Shown here: positions 33,042 to 43,007 of the stretch, piece after piece
Numbering within the stretch: the first letter of the stretch is position 1
Layout: every line of letters begins with the position of its first letter
Assembly (NCBI GenBank): GCA_903858015.1
Contig: CAIOGZ010000010.1
Span: 1 to 64,000 of the forward strand
Length of the DNA stretch: 64,000 bases
Source: an uncultured cyanobacterium
Lineage (GTDB): Bacteria; Cyanobacteriota; Cyanobacteriia; PCC-6307; Cyanobiaceae
Reading direction: 5' to 3'
The notes under the pieces: model-generated
What the model was told of the DNA's origin: nothing
Databases searched by the model: none
The model's input: only the letters and a program-made list of their open reading frames with translations
Translations under genes and position numbers: made by a program

Positions 33042-34376
33042 TCAACGGGCCTTGGGCGAACCGGAATCTGGGAGCCAGGCCCGCAGATCGGCCAAGGCGG
33101 CCGGAGCTGGAGCGGCCGAAGTCGCTGCAGCCGGGGCTGGTGCAGCAGCAGCCTGCAAAGCCGAATGCTGCCAAGTCGAAGGCTGCGAAACCCCATGCTG
33201 AGCAACAAAATTCTGCCTCCCCGAATCCGGCAAAACCGCAGCCTGCCATGCAGATTGCTGGGAGATCGAATCCTGCCGAGTTGAATCCTGAGAGATCGAA
33301 TCCTGAGAGATCGAATCAGGCCAATCTCGCCCTGAGCAATCCAACTCGGGCCAATCTGCAGCGGCCGAGCCTGATTGAAGCACCGCCAAGTGATCCGTCG
33401 CTAAATGATCAATCGCTAAATGATCCATCGCCAGGGATTCAGCCTGGCGAGTCACTGACGCCTCAGCGCCCGTCCCCGCATCGAGGATCTCAGCCGCGTC
33501 GAGGATCCCAGTCGCTTCGACAATCTCAGCCGGCTCACCGGTCTCAGCCAGCCGCTCGCCAGCCCCAAGATCGAGGCAACGGCGCACTTGGGCCTTCCAA
33601 CGGCCCAAGGGCAAGCGCCGGCGGAGTTGGGCGCCCAGGCCTGCGAAGCCCCTGGTTTCGAGATCCTGCCAGGCTGGCCCTGCCAGATTCGGCTGCTCAG
33701 CTACGGCTGGATCGCGGCCTGGTTGAGGCCATTCCAGGCCAGAGCTAACGGGAGCCAGGCCCGCCAGCTGATCGCTGCTGGGCAGCGCTGGATTGGCTGC
33801 GACCTGGGCCCAGCCAGGGGTTGGCTCGGGGCTGCCGCCCGGGCCAGCATCAGACGCTGCCCGAAGGGGGGACTGCGCCGTTTCGATCGGGATCGGTGGG
33901 GGCGGCTGCAGCGCCCATTCCGAGGCCAGAGGCTGGGGCAGCGCGCCGAGCTCGGGGAACTCGGCGACCATGGCCGCGATGGCCGCATCCACCTCCGCAA
34001 GAGCCCGTTGCTCGATCTCAACCGGATTGATTGCAACCGGAGTCATCGCAACCCGATCGGGCTCAACCGGATCAGGCTCAGCCCTCGGGGCAGCCAAGGA
34101 TGGAGATCTGGCCACCACCCCATCGGCCAGGGTCGCATCGAACCAGGCGCTGGCGTCGGCACCGGCGAGGGCCGGCAGCGTGGTGGCCTGGAACAGCTGC
34201 AAAGGCCCCACACCGCTGCGGTGCACCCAGCGCTGCACCAGCTCCAGGGTTCGCTGAGCCTGGCGCCGTTCCACCGCCGCCAGCAGCAGTGCTGCGGGAT
34301 CGGGGCGCAAAGCGCCGCAAGGCTGTTGGCTGGAGGAGTGTCGTCTGGAAGGCTGGCTGAGCGAAGGCAAAGACAC
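33042..34376 (-). CDS. Hypothetical repeat-rich protein after the ABC-2 permease
   Basis: About 444 residues from a GTG, 11 bp after the permease stop, so it is probably the last gene of the exporter operon. Residues 20-90 look folded: DPAALLLAAVERRQAQRTLE, then VQRWVHRSGVGPLQLFQATT and a WFDATLADG end. The remainder is acidic and low in complexity, with tandem DHLAIDHLATDHLAV and QDSISQDSTRQDSISQ runs coded by the 15-bp repeats at 33263-33322. I recognise no domain. Coding is supported by codon-like periodicity and the tight spacing, but the low-complexity C-terminal half could be drifting. No signal peptide is seen. Confidence 0.5.
   Translation of the reverse strand: MSLPSLSQPSRRHSSSQQPCGALRPDPAALLLAAVERRQAQRTLELVQRWVHRSGVGPLQLFQATTLPALAGADASAWFDATLADGVVARSPSLAAPRAEPDPVEPDRVAMTPVAINPVEIEQRALAEVDAAIAAMVAEFPELGALPQPLASEWALQPPPPIPIETAQSPLRAASDAGPGGSPEPTPGWAQVAANPALPSSDQLAGLAPVSSGLEWPQPGRDPAVAEQPNLAGPAWQDLETRGFAGLGAQLRRRLPLGRWKAQVRRCLDLGAGERLAETGEPAEIVEATGILDAAEILDAGTGAEASVTRQAESLAMDHLAIDHLATDHLAVLQSGSAAADWPELDCSGRDWPDSISQDSISQDSTRQDSISQQSAWQAAVLPDSGRQNFVAQHGVSQPSTWQHSALQAAAAPAPAAATSAAPAPAALADLRAWLPDSGSPKAR
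33263..33322. repeat. 15-bp tandem repeat inside the hypothetical gene
   Basis: Four units at 33263, 33278, 33293 and 33308 (consensus AGATCGAATCCTGAG on the plus strand). They encode part of the Ser/Gln/Asp repeat of the protein. Looser copies continue on both sides. Confidence 0.8.
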
Positions 34377-34386
34377 GGCGAAGCAC

Positions 34387-35262
34387 TCAGGTGAGTTTTC
34401 GATCGAGCAGCGGCCGGATCGCCAGAAACAAGCCCAGCGCCAGGGCGGCCAGAATGGCCAGGCAGGAGGCGGCCGTGAGCGAGCCGTAGGGCGCCTGCAG
34501 AACCACATCCGTGAAGATGCGATTCAGCTGGAAATTACCGGCGTAGGCGGCGCGGATCGGTTCAATCGCGAAGGTAAGGGGATTGAGCGCCGCTAACCAG
34601 CCCAACCAGGTAGGCATGAACGACAACGGCGCCAGGGCGGTGCTGGCAAACAGCAGCGGCAGATTGGCAACAAAGATCACCGCAATCAGCTCAATGTGAC
34701 CTGGCAGGGCAAAAGCCAGGCCCAAGCTCAAGGCGGTGACAGCAAACACCAGCAGCAGCAGGGTGATCAGCACCAGCAGCAGGCCACTGGCACCGGGCCA
34801 GCCGTAGCCCAGCAGGGCGGCGGTGACCACAATCGCCAGGCTCTGAACCAGGGCGAGGCTGGTGATGTACAGCACCGAAGCCAGCACAATCGAGCTACGC
34901 GACCGCAGCGGCGCCACCAGCAACCGATTCAGGAAGCCGAACTCCCGGTCAAACATCACCGGTAAACCCGCATTCAGGGCGGCACTGAAGGCCGTGAACA
35001 CGATCACACCAGCGCCAAGGAAGCGGCCATAGCTGCCTCCGCCGGGCAGCAGCCCCTGCGGCGCCTTGGCAAACAGGGCTCCGAACAGCACCAACCAAAT
35101 CAATGGCTGCAGCACCCCGGCCACCAAGGTGGACGGCCGCCGGATCAGCTGCACAAACAAACGACGGGTGAGGGCCAGGGTTTCCTGGCTGATCTCGGCT
35201 AGGGCCGAGGGTTCAGCCGCCGCTTCAGACAGCGGAGCGAGGCTGGGGGAAGCACTGGTCAT
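34387..35262 (-). CDS. ABC-2 type exporter permease
   Basis: 291 residues with six membrane helices. LFVQLIRRPSTLVAGVLQPLIWLVLFGALF, in parts LQPLIWLVLFGALF, opens the permease core, and GLPVMFDREFGFLNRLLVAP is the diagnostic ABC-2 loop, as in DrrB-type exporters. LSFMPTWLGWLAALNPLTFA ends the domain. It pairs with the ATPase encoded 109 bp upstream. The substrate is unknown. In cyanobacteria this exporter is linked to ctaA/ctaB, which raises a possible role in oxidase biogenesis or haem handling; that is inference. Confidence 0.88.
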   Translation of the reverse strand: MTSASPSLAPLSEAAAEPSALAEISQETLALTRRLFVQLIRRPSTLVAGVLQPLIWLVLFGALFAKAPQGLLPGGGSYGRFLGAGVIVFTAFSAALNAGLPVMFDREFGFLNRLLVAPLRSRSSIVLASVLYITSLALVQSLAIVVTAALLGYGWPGASGLLLVLITLLLLVFAVTALSLGLAFALPGHIELIAVIFVANLPLLFASTALAPLSFMPTWLGWLAALNPLTFAIEPIRAAYAGNFQLNRIFTDVVLQAPYGSLTAASCLAILAALALGLFLAIRPLLDRKLT

Positions 35263-35371
35263 CGCTGGTGCGGGCGGTTAGGGGGGCAATTGGGCAAGGG
35301 CTGGACCGACTCCCTTGGGGAGGAGCAGCGAGGGCGGCTTGGAAGCCAGGCTTCAGCGCATCGACTGTGCT

Positions 35372-36514
35372 TCAGCGCATCGACTGTTTGCGTTCGGCCT
35401 TGGCATCCCGCTGACCCGCCCCTTCCAGCTCCGCATCCAACAGGGTGCGGCCGGTGGCCTGGAGGTAGACATCATCGAGGCTGGCGCGGCTCTGGGCCAG
35501 GGCAAACACCGGCAGGTCGGCCGCCGCCAGCTGGCTGCGCAGCCGTTCAATCACCGCTGCGTTCTCCACCACCAGGTTGAGGGAGTAGCCCTGGGCACGG
35601 TTAACCACCACCTGGCGCACTCCAGCGCAGTGCTCCAGCAGGGTTCGCACCCGGCTGGCCTCGCCTGCATCGCTGAACTCCCGCACCCGCAAGGTCACCC
35701 GATCGCCCCCGAGGGCCCCCTTGAGCTCGGCCGGACTGCCCTCAGCAATCACCCGACCCGACTCGACAATCGCCAACCGATCGGCCAGGGCATCCACCTC
35801 TTCGAGGTAATGGCTGCTGAGCAGCACGGTGGTGCCCTGGTCCCGGAGCTGCTGAAGCACCTGCCAGATCGCAGCACGGCTCTCGAGGTCGAGCCCCACG
35901 GTGGGCTCATCCAGCACCAGCAACCGGGGGCTGTGGAGCAGGCCGGCCGCCAGATCCAGCCGGCGCCGCATGCCTCCGGAATAGCCGCCGCAGCGGCGAT
36001 CGATCCAGTCGCCCATGCCCAGCAGGCCGATCAAATCTCCGATGCGACGATCCCGATCGACCCGATTGAGATGGTAGAGATCGCCCTGCAGCGCCAGCAA
36101 CTCCTTACCGCTGAGGATCTTATCGATCGCCACGTCCTGGGCCACATAACCAAGGAGTCGGCGGACCGCGCGCGGATCGGCGAGGGCATCAACACCGGCC
36201 ACCCGCACCGTGCCGGCATCCGGGGCGAGCAAGGTGCAGACAATCCGCAAGGCGGTGGTCTTGCCGGCCCCATTGGGGCCCAGCAGGCCATAGAGGGAGC
36301 CAGCTGGAACTGCCAGGGAAAGGTCGTTGAGGGCCTGGACCGGGGCCGATTTACGGCCGGTGCCATAGCGCTTGCACAGATGCTGCAGCTCGATCAAGCC
36401 AGGCTCACTCCCAATTGGCTTTGGGCAGGAATCTAGGCAGAGCCCCGGACCAGCCGCTGGCGGAGAACCGTCCGCCGGCAGGAGCCCCAGGCCTGGGCAT
36501 GGGGGCGTGCTCAA
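35372..36514 (-). CDS. ABC exporter ATP-binding protein (DrrA/NatA type)
   Basis: About 380 residues. Walker A is [15 protein letters not shown], the Q loop YVAQDVAID, the signature [16 protein letters not shown], Walker [13 protein letters not shown] and the switch SSHYLEEV. The C-terminal 90 residues are the extra domain of DrrA-type ATPases ([17 protein letters not shown] to [14 protein letters not shown]). The start is a TTG overlapping the ctaB stop by 4 bp; about 40 N-terminal residues before [12 protein letters not shown] are not conserved, so the start may be later. The permease is the next gene. Confidence 0.88.
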   Translation of the reverse strand: MSTPPCPGLGLLPADGSPPAAGPGLCLDSCPKPIGSEPGLIELQHLCKRYGTGRKSAPVQALNDLSLAVPAGSLYGLLGPNGAGKTTALRIVCTLLAPDAGTVRVAGVDALADPRAVRRLLGYVAQDVAIDKILSGKELLALQGDLYHLNRVDRDRRIGDLIGLLGMGDWIDRRCGGYSGGMRRRLDLAAGLLHSPRLLVLDEPTVGLDLESRAAIWQVLQQLRDQGTTVLLSSHYLEEVDALADRLAIVESGRVIAEGSPAELKGALGGDRVTLRVREFSDAGEASRVRTLLEHCAGVRQVVVNRAQGYSLNLVVENAAVIERLRSQLAAADLPVFALAQSRASLDDVYLQATGRTLLDAELEGAGQRDAKAERKQSMR

Positions 36515-37557
36515 GGGGGTGCCACCCCAGGCTGGATCAGAGCCTTGAGCACGGGATCAAAGCCGGCCGCCTGGGGAGTGCGGGCCAGCACCAGTAACAA
36601 GCAAATTCCAAACAGGTAAAAAATCGACCAACGAAACATGCTGCGGGCCCGCTGGGGATCCTCAGGTTCAAGGCAGAGGGCCTGGCTGAGCTGCAGCAAG
36701 CGGGCGTTGAAGGGAAGCACGAGCAGGCCGTAAAGCCAGCCCCCCGTTGGCAAAGCGATCACCCCGAGGCCGCTTAGCAGCACCGTAAGCCAGCTGTAGC
36801 GGGCGATGGCCTGGCCGGTGACCGCCGTTCCCCGCACCACCGGCAGCATCGGAATCCCCACCGAGCGGTAGTCCTCCCGCAGCAGTAGGGCCAGGGCCCA
36901 GAAGTGGGCAGGGGTCCAGACCATCACCAAGGCAAACAGCCACCAGCCCGACCAGCCCAGGCGGCCGCTGGCCGCCGCTGCCCCCACCAGCGGTGGGATG
37001 GCGCCGGCCACCCCACCGATCACAATGTTGAGCGAGGTGCGGGGCTTCAGCAGCGCCGTGTAGAGCAGCACATAGCTGCATAGCCCCAGCAGGCTGAGGG
37101 CTGCAGCCAGGGGGTTCACCCCCACCACCAGCACCACGGTGGCCGCCGAGGCGAGCAGCACCGCCAGGGCGAAGGCCTGGCGGTGGGCCAGGCGGCCGGA
37201 AGGAAGGGCGCGGCGACTGGTGCGCTGCATGCGGCCGTCGAGTTCTTCCTCCCAAAGGCAGTTGAGAACCCCCGCCGCGGCCGAGGCCATCGCTCCGCCC
37301 AGCAAGGTGGCCAGCAGCCTGGTGGCATCGATCGGCCAGGCGGCGGTCAGGGCCATGCCGCCGATGGTGGTGGCCAGCAGCAGGGGAATCAGCCGGGGCT
37401 TGGCCACCTCCAACCAGGCCGGCAGCCGCCGCGACGGGCTGATCGCGGCGGCGGGCGAGGGGCTTGGCGCCGCTGCCAGCCCCCCGGAAGCGGGAGCGGC
37501 AGCTGAACTGGCCAGGGGTGACGAGGCCCGCCAGGCACGGGGACGAAGGCTAACCAT
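36511..37557 (-). CDS. ctaB: Protohaem IX farnesyltransferase (haem O synthase)
   Basis: Attaches a farnesyl group to protohaem to give haem O, the step before haem A, at the membrane. 348 residues with eight or nine helices. The UbiA-type prenyl-diphosphate motif is [15 protein letters not shown] (usual NxxxDxxxD shape with E/D), [13 protein letters not shown] follows, and the second motif is [16 protein letters not shown] near residue 230. The first 48 residues are Ala/Pro/Ser-rich and poorly conserved. It overlaps ctaA by 8 bp upstream and the ABC ATPase by 4 bp downstream, so one transcript is likely. Confidence 0.93.
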   Translation of the reverse strand: MVSLRPRAWRASSPLASSAAAPASGGLAAAPSPSPAAAISPSRRLPAWLEVAKPRLIPLLLATTIGGMALTAAWPIDATRLLATLLGGAMASAAAGVLNCLWEEELDGRMQRTSRRALPSGRLAHRQAFALAVLLASAATVVLVVGVNPLAAALSLLGLCSYVLLYTALLKPRTSLNIVIGGVAGAIPPLVGAAAASGRLGWSGWWLFALVMVWTPAHFWALALLLREDYRSVGIPMLPVVRGTAVTGQAIARYSWLTVLLSGLGVIALPTGGWLYGLLVLPFNARLLQLSQALCLEPEDPQRARSMFRWSIFYLFGICLLLVLARTPQAAGFDPVLKALIQPGVAPP

Positions 37558-38758
37558 GGGCCATCTCCAAAGGGGGGGGAAGGGGGACGGCTCGGGACGG
37601 CAGGGCTGTTACGGCCAGGCTGCGGCCCCAAAGGGCTCCTAGCAGGGCCACCAGCAAAGCAGCCAGCAACTGGTGGGCCACCGTTAGCAGGGGTTGGTTG
37701 AGCTGAAGACGGAGCGTTAACAGGCCCAACAGCAGCTGAACCGGCGCTAGCAGGGCTGCCGCCAGGGCTAGACGGCGGATCGTCCGCTGCCTGGCGGGCA
37801 GGGCCAACTGGGCCAGAACCGCCGGCAACACCAGGGCCAGCAGGGCACCCCAGGCAGCGAGGTGATGCAGCAGCAACCAATGGCAGCCCTGGCCCCCGTT
37901 GAGGCAGAGGGAGGCGGCCCAGCGGCTAGCCATGGCGGCGCCCAAGCCGCACTGGCCGAGCAGCACAAGAGTGGACGAAGCCAACAAGGGGATCCACCAG
38001 GCGGGAAGCTGCTGATCTGGGGATTCGGAGGTGCTTGCACCCGATTGAGCCGTGGAGCCTGCCGAGCAGAGAGCGGATTCGGCAGCTTCGGCGGTGCTGG
38101 GAGCTTCGAAGCCGGCCGGCTGGAGATCAGCGGCTTGGTTGAAGGGCAAAGCCTGGTGCATGCCGCTGACCAGAAAGACCAGCAGCAGGGCCGTCAGCAG
38201 GTGGGCCGTCACACTGGAGGCCGCCAGCAACCCCAGCACGGTGAGCGCCCCCAGGCCACCCTGGAACACCACCAGAGCCAGGGCCAGGCCGGTAGCCCAG
38301 GGGAGCCACCCAGGCAGCCTTCGGCGCCGCAGCAACACCATCGCCACCAGCGCCAGGAGTGCCAGGCCCACCAAAAAGGCGTCAAGGCGGTGGAACCATT
38401 CCAGAAAGACCTGCAGGTTCATCTGGCGCCCCGGCAGCAGGGTGCCATAGCAGAGCGGCCAATCGGGACAGGCCAGGCCCGCCTGCATCACCCGGGTGGC
38501 CCCACCGATACCCACTAAGGCGATCAGGGCAACCACCAAATGGGCGGTCAGCAGATCGAGGGCGGCCTCCAGGGGGAAACGGCGCGGCGCCGGCTGCGTC
38601 GACAAGCCAGGGGTCAAGCTGGATCTGCTGGATCGGAACAAAAACTCCACCACCGGAACCCCGCAAAACCGTCGAAACAAGGCTGACGATCCGGCTATCG
38701 CCGTGCCTGCCGCTGCCGCCACAAGGTAGCGAGCCTGGGCCCATGAGCGATCCCGCAC
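37550..38758 (-). CDS. ctaA: Haem A synthase
   Basis: Oxidises haem O to haem A for cytochrome oxidase. About 402 residues with eight helices. The conserved sequence starts near residue 62: [20 protein letters not shown], then [32 protein letters not shown] (haem-ligand His) and, late, [12 protein letters not shown] with [13 protein letters not shown] long Ser/Ala/Glu linker lies between the two halves. The first 60 residues are not conserved, so an internal GTG (in VVEFLFRSS) may be the real start. It is divergent from coxB, with about 130 bp holding both promoters. Confidence 0.9.
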   Translation of the reverse strand: MRDRSWAQARYLVAAAAGTAIAGSSALFRRFCGVPVVEFLFRSSRSSLTPGLSTQPAPRRFPLEAALDLLTAHLVVALIALVGIGGATRVMQAGLACPDWPLCYGTLLPGRQMNLQVFLEWFHRLDAFLVGLALLALVAMVLLRRRRLPGWLPWATGLALALVVFQGGLGALTVLGLLAASSVTAHLLTALLLVFLVSGMHQALPFNQAADLQPAGFEAPSTAEAAESALCSAGSTAQSGASTSESPDQQLPAWWIPLLASSTLVLLGQCGLGAAMASRWAASLCLNGGQGCHWLLLHHLAAWGALLALVLPAVLAQLALPARQRTIRRLALAAALLAPVQLLLGLLTLRLQLNQPLLTVAHQLLAALLVALLGALWGRSLAVTALPSRAVPLPPPLEMAHG

Positions 38759-38887
38759 ATCTCAGGCACAAATCTGGATCTAATGTGAAATTTCGCGCCG
38801 TTCCCGCCCCGGAATAGGTTGCCACTTCCGGCCCAGCTCCGTTCTCCATAGGCTGGAGCCGCTGCGTCCTGCATCTAGGCCCCTACC

Positions 38888-39838
38888 GTGCCGATCCCTT
38901 CAGCGCTGATCACCCTCCTGCTGGGCATGGCCCTCGTGCTGGCCGGCCTTTGGGTTGGATACAACGTTTCCCTGTTGCCGGTTGATGCGAGCAGCAACGC
39001 TCCGGTCTACGACGCCCTTTTCCGGGTGCTATTCAGCATCGGAACGATTTTGTTTATCGGAATTGTGGGCTTGCTTCTATTCAGCCTGGTGCGATTCCGC
39101 CGCCGCGAAGGGGATTTGGCCGATGGCGCCGCGATCGAGGGCAACCTACCCCTGGAAATTGTCTGGACCGCCATTCCTGCCGTTGTGGTGCTGTTTGTGG
39201 GGATCTATAGCTACGATATTTATGAGCGCATGGGTGGCATGACACCCCTCAATGACCACAGCGCCATGCACGCAAACCACAGCGCTCTTGGATCGGCTGA
39301 GCAACCAGGCACCGCGGCGGCGATCCAAGCAGGCTCGGTCTCGATCCAAGCCGCTGCCGTTGCCCCAACGGGCGATGGTCCTTCAACAGGCGACGGCAAG
39401 CCGCCCAGCCGTGTTTGGGCTGGCATTGGAGCCGGATCTGACCAGCAGGGCGCCTTGAGCGTGGACCTAACTGCAATGCAGTTTGCCTTCATTTTTCACT
39501 ATCCCCAAGCCAACATCATTAGTGGGGAATTACATGTGCCAATCGACCGCCAAGTGGCGTTGCGAATGGAAGCCCGTGATGTGATCCACGCCTTCTGGGT
39601 TCCCCAGTTCCGGCTCAAACAAGACGTGATCCCCGGCCAACCAACCCTGCTCAACTTCACCGCCACCCGACCTGGCACCTATCCCATTGTCTGCGCCGAA
39701 CTATGTGGTCCCTACCACGGCGGCATGCGCTCCAGCGTGGTGGTGCATGAGCCTGCCGATTTCGAAGCATGGCTGAGCAAGAACACCCCGGCTCCGCCGC
39801 CCACCGTTGCCAGCTCCAATTCCACCCCCACGGCTTGA
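38888..39838 (+). CDS. ctaC: Cytochrome c oxidase subunit II
   Basis: 316 residues from a GTG. Two N-terminal membrane helices (LITLLLGMALVLAGLWVGY; FSIGTILFIGIVGLLLFSLV) are followed by a periplasmic/lumenal cupredoxin domain. The CuA site is complete: HAFWVPQFRLKQDVIPG near 235 and CAELCGPYHGGMRSSV near 275 (two Cys, Glu, His, Met). An insertion of about 60 residues, rich in His, Ala and Gly, separates the second helix from the CuA domain. The coxA start is 7 bp downstream, giving a tight operon. Base composition is less GC-rich than in neighbouring genes. Confidence 0.95.
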   Translation: MPIPSALITLLLGMALVLAGLWVGYNVSLLPVDASSNAPVYDALFRVLFSIGTILFIGIVGLLLFSLVRFRRREGDLADGAAIEGNLPLEIVWTAIPAVVVLFVGIYSYDIYERMGGMTPLNDHSAMHANHSALGSAEQPGTAAAIQAGSVSIQAAAVAPTGDGPSTGDGKPPSRVWAGIGAGSDQQGALSVDLTAMQFAFIFHYPQANIISGELHVPIDRQVALRMEARDVIHAFWVPQFRLKQDVIPGQPTLLNFTATRPGTYPIVCAELCGPYHGGMRSSVVVHEPADFEAWLSKNTPAPPPTVASSNSTPTA

Positions 39839-39845
39839 GAACACC

Positions 39846-41558
39846 ATGACCGTTGCCTCCCCGAGCGATCTACAGCCACCGGCCCCCAACAACCAGGGCC
39901 CCTCCGGCCAAGGCCAATCCCTGGGATTGCAACCGGAGGGTTGGTTGCGCTATCTCAGCTTCAGCCTCGATCACAAAGTGATCGGGCTCCAGTATCTAAT
40001 CTGTGCTTTCTTATTCTATTTCCTCGGTGGCGCCCTGGCCGGCGTAATCCGCACTGAATTGGCAAGCCCGATCAGTGATTTTGTCAGCCGAGAAACCTAC
40101 AACGAAGTTCTCACTCTGCACGGCACGGTGATGATCTTTCTCTGGATTGTCCCCGTCGTCAATGGGGCCTTCGGTAACTACCTGATCCCCTTCTACGTAG
40201 GGGCCAGAGACATGGCCTTCCCCCGCCTCAATGCCGTGGCGTTTTGGCTGATACCGCCGGCCGGTATATTGCTGATTAGCAGTTACTTCATTAAGGGAGG
40301 TGCGGCCCAATCGGGTTGGACGGCCTACCCACCCTTGAGCATCACCACCCCAGCGCTCGGCCAGGTGATCTGGATTCTCAGCGTTCTGCTGCTGGGCGGT
40401 AGCTCAATCTTTGGCGGCATCAACTTCATCGCCACCATCTTGAAGTTACGCCGGCCAGGCCTCCAGCTGATGCAGCTACCGATGTATTGCTGGGCCATGC
40501 TCGGTACCAGCATCCTGGTGGTGCTATCGACTCCGGTTTTGGCTGGAACCTTGATCCTGCTGAGCTTTGACATCATCGCCCACACCGGCTTCTTTAACCC
40601 TGCCCTGGGGGGCAATGTGGTGGTATATCAACATCTCTTTTGGTTCTATTCACACCCTGCAGTTTATATCATGGTTCTACCAGCCTTCGGCCTAGTCAGT
40701 GAAATACTGCCGGTCCACGCGCGCAAACCGCTATTTGGTTATACCACGATGGTCTATTCAATCCTAGCCATCGTTGTACTCGGCCTCGTAGTTTGGGCCC
40801 ACCATATGTTCACCAGTGGCACCCCACCCTGGATGCGCCTCTTTTTCACGATCGCAACCTCGTTTATCGCCGTTCCGACAGGGATCAAATTCTTTAATTG
40901 GCTCGCCACCCTCTGGGGCGGAAAGATTGCCCTCAACAGCGCCATGCTGTTCGCCTGTGCCTTCATCGTCAATTTCGTGTTCGGCGGCATCACCGGAGTA
41001 GCCCTGGCCCAAGTGCCATTCGATATTCACGTTCATGACACCTATTTCGTAGTGGGGCACTTTCATTACATTGTTTATGGTGGTACCGTCTTCGTCATCT
41101 TCAGCTCGGTTTATCATTGGTATCCAAAATTTACCGGCAGGATGCTCAATGAAGACCTCGGCCGCCTACACTTCCTGCTCACCTTTGTGGGCTTCAACCT
41201 CTGCTTTGCTCCCCAGCATTGGCTTGGTCTCAACGGCATGCCTCGCCGGGTGGCGGAATACGACCCCGCCTTCACCACCTGGAACCAGGTGAGCAGCGTT
41301 GGCGCCCTGCTGATGGCGATCAGCACCCTTCCCTTCCTGATCAATGTGGTGGTCAGCGCCTTCAACGGCAAACCGGCCGGAGCGAATCCTTGGAACGCCC
41401 TCACCCCGGAATGGCTGACCAGCTCACCGCCACCGGTTGAAAACTGGATCGGCGAAGCTCCGCTGGTCACCCATCCCTACGGCTACGGCACTCCTGCCGA
41501 CCGCATCGATCTTGGTAATGCCACCGGTGAGCAGATCTGGGGAGATAGCCGCCGCTAA
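39846..41558 (+). CDS. ctaD: Cytochrome c oxidase subunit I (A2-type haem-copper oxidase)
   Basis: 570 residues with 12 core helices. Haem and CuB ligands are present: TLHGTVMIFLW, FWFYSHPAVYIMVL, HHMFTSGTPPW and DTYFVVGHFHYIVYGG. Helix VI reads YSHPAVY (Y268, S269, H270) and lacks the glutamate of HPEVY. That is the mark of the A2 subfamily, which uses the Tyr-Ser pair in the proton path. The ATG at 39846 follows a 7-bp gap. It forms the respiratory terminal oxidase with subunits II and III. Confidence 0.96.
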   Translation: MTVASPSDLQPPAPNNQGPSGQGQSLGLQPEGWLRYLSFSLDHKVIGLQYLICAFLFYFLGGALAGVIRTELASPISDFVSRETYNEVLTLHGTVMIFLWIVPVVNGAFGNYLIPFYVGARDMAFPRLNAVAFWLIPPAGILLISSYFIKGGAAQSGWTAYPPLSITTPALGQVIWILSVLLLGGSSIFGGINFIATILKLRRPGLQLMQLPMYCWAMLGTSILVVLSTPVLAGTLILLSFDIIAHTGFFNPALGGNVVVYQHLFWFYSHPAVYIMVLPAFGLVSEILPVHARKPLFGYTTMVYSILAIVVLGLVVWAHHMFTSGTPPWMRLFFTIATSFIAVPTGIKFFNWLATLWGGKIALNSAMLFACAFIVNFVFGGITGVALAQVPFDIHVHDTYFVVGHFHYIVYGGTVFVIFSSVYHWYPKFTGRMLNEDLGRLHFLLTFVGFNLCFAPQHWLGLNGMPRRVAEYDPAFTTWNQVSSVGALLMAISTLPFLINVVVSAFNGKPAGANPWNALTPEWLTSSPPPVENWIGEAPLVTHPYGYGTPADRIDLGNATGEQIWGDSRR

Positions 41559-41593
41559 ACTCATTTTGTTTCCTTCTCACTGTTCATTTCCTA

Positions 41594-41649
41594 CTGCTCA
41601 ATCTTTTCTTCTCAATCTTTTCTGCTAAATCTTTTTTGCTCATTCCCTA
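41594..41649. repeat. T/C-rich 14-bp tandem repeat, four units, between coxA and coxC
   Basis: CTGCTCAATCTTTT-like units at 41594, 41608, 41622 and 41636. The strand is strongly pyrimidine-rich over about 90 bp. It lies within the 227-bp gap between subunits I and III, which otherwise contains nothing recognisable. Confidence 0.85.
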
Positions 41650-41785
41650 CTGGTTCATCGCTTCTGTTCAATCCCCTCGGGTCAAGCGTTCAGTCTTGAA
41701 GGTCTGGCACTCCTGCAACGCCAGTAGCACCGTCCGCCCCTCCTGCCTCTCCCCCTTGGCAATTCCCTTTGCGACCAGCCCCCCC

Positions 41786-42421
41786 ATGACAAGCCTTGCC
41801 CCAGCCACCAGCAACACACCTGAGCTCAGCAGCGGCGAAGCGACCCATGGATCTAGCCATGCGGAACAGGATCACGGCGCCCATAGCGATGCGCGCCTGT
41901 TTGGCCTGGCCACCTTCCTCGTGGCCGATGGCATGACCTTCGCAGGCTTCTTCGCCGCCTATCTAACGTTCAAAGCAGTAAATCCATTACCGGAAGGTTC
42001 AAACTATCAGCTTGAACTGTTATTGCCGAGCCTCAACACTCTCCTCCTGGTAATCAGTAGCTTCACCTTCCACCGGGCCGGCAGGGGTTTGTTGCGAGGC
42101 GATGGGCCAAGCTGCCGCCGCTGGCTGCTCATAACCGCAGCCCTGGGGCTGGCCTTTTTAGGCGGCCAAATGGTGGAATATTTTCATCTCCCCTTCGGTC
42201 TCACCGACAATCTGTTCGCTAGCACGTTCTATGCCCTCACCGGCTTCCATGGACTGCACGTCACCCTCGGGGTGATCTGCATCTTGATCGTTTGGTGGCA
42301 AACCCGTAGCGGCGGTCGAATCGAGGCCACCTCCCCGTTTGGGCTGGAGGCAGCAGAGCTGTACTGGCATTTCGTGGACGGCATCTGGCTTGTTCTGTTC
42401 GGCATCTTGTATCTGCTCTGA
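41786..42421 (+). CDS. ctaE: Cytochrome c oxidase subunit III
   Basis: 211 residues with five membrane helices. RLFGLATFLVADGMTFAGFF starts the core; TFHRAGRGLLRG, GQMVEYFHLPFGLTDNLFAS, LTGFHGLHVTLGV and the final LYWHFVDGIWLVLFGILYLL are all family features. The ATG at 41786 is preferred to a start 150 bp upstream, which would read through T/C-rich repeats. It has no role in electron transfer but stabilises the oxidase. The gap to coxA is larger than usual for this operon. Confidence 0.94.
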   Translation: MTSLAPATSNTPELSSGEATHGSSHAEQDHGAHSDARLFGLATFLVADGMTFAGFFAAYLTFKAVNPLPEGSNYQLELLLPSLNTLLLVISSFTFHRAGRGLLRGDGPSCRRWLLITAALGLAFLGGQMVEYFHLPFGLTDNLFASTFYALTGFHGLHVTLGVICILIVWWQTRSGGRIEATSPFGLEAAELYWHFVDGIWLVLFGILYLL

Positions 42422-42587
42422 TCCCGATCTGCCGGTATCAGGGCGCCCCAGAGCTTACGACCGCCGCCCAGCAGCTCACCCATCCAAATCCGGTTCCAAA
42501 GATCTTGGCGCGATACTTGCCGAAGCCACATCTGATTCGTCAGAATAAGCCTTAGGTACAGGCTGCTTCAGGCCGATCTCGAATTCA

Positions 42588-43007
42588 ATGGCTGCCAACA
42601 GGTTGACGTCTACCTCCTTTAGTGGCGACGGCCATGCCGAGCCTCCCCTCGAGGGCAAGGCCCTGCTCGATCGAGCCCGCTCCCTCAGCAATCGGCCAGA
42701 AGACCAGATCGCCAGGGCCTGCGGTTATGTCGGTCCGAGTGGTCGGATTCTGAAGAAGAGCTTCTACCGCGCCCTTGTGGTGGCCAAGGGTTACCTTCTG
42801 CCCTCCTCCATTCCCGGTTCCAGCGGGGTCAAAGGGCGACAAGCCGATTTCCGAACCCGGGTCCACGGCAATGGCAATCTGCTCATTGGCCAGGCCTACA
42901 CCCGTCGCATGGGCCTAGAGCCCGGCCAGGAATTCCGGATCGAACTGCACAAGGAAACCGGTTCGATCTGGTTGGTCCCCATGGCCGGCGCCATGGACGC
43001 TGATTGA
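42588..43007 (+). CDS. cyAbrB-type DNA-binding transcriptional regulator
   Basis: 139 residues. A preceding helical part (LEGKALLDRARSLSNRPEDQ, then IARACGYVGPSGRILKKSFY) leads to the C-terminal AbrB-like swapped-hairpin domain: GNLLIGQAYTRRMGLEPGQE and FRIELHKETGSIWLVP. cyAbrB proteins are cyanobacteria-specific regulators of carbon and nitrogen metabolism. The AbrB domain sits at the C-terminus, as in that family. It follows the oxidase genes by 166 bp; whether it controls them is unknown. Confidence 0.9.
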   Translation: MAANRLTSTSFSGDGHAEPPLEGKALLDRARSLSNRPEDQIARACGYVGPSGRILKKSFYRALVVAKGYLLPSSIPGSSGVKGRQADFRTRVHGNGNLLIGQAYTRRMGLEPGQEFRIELHKETGSIWLVPMAGAMDAD

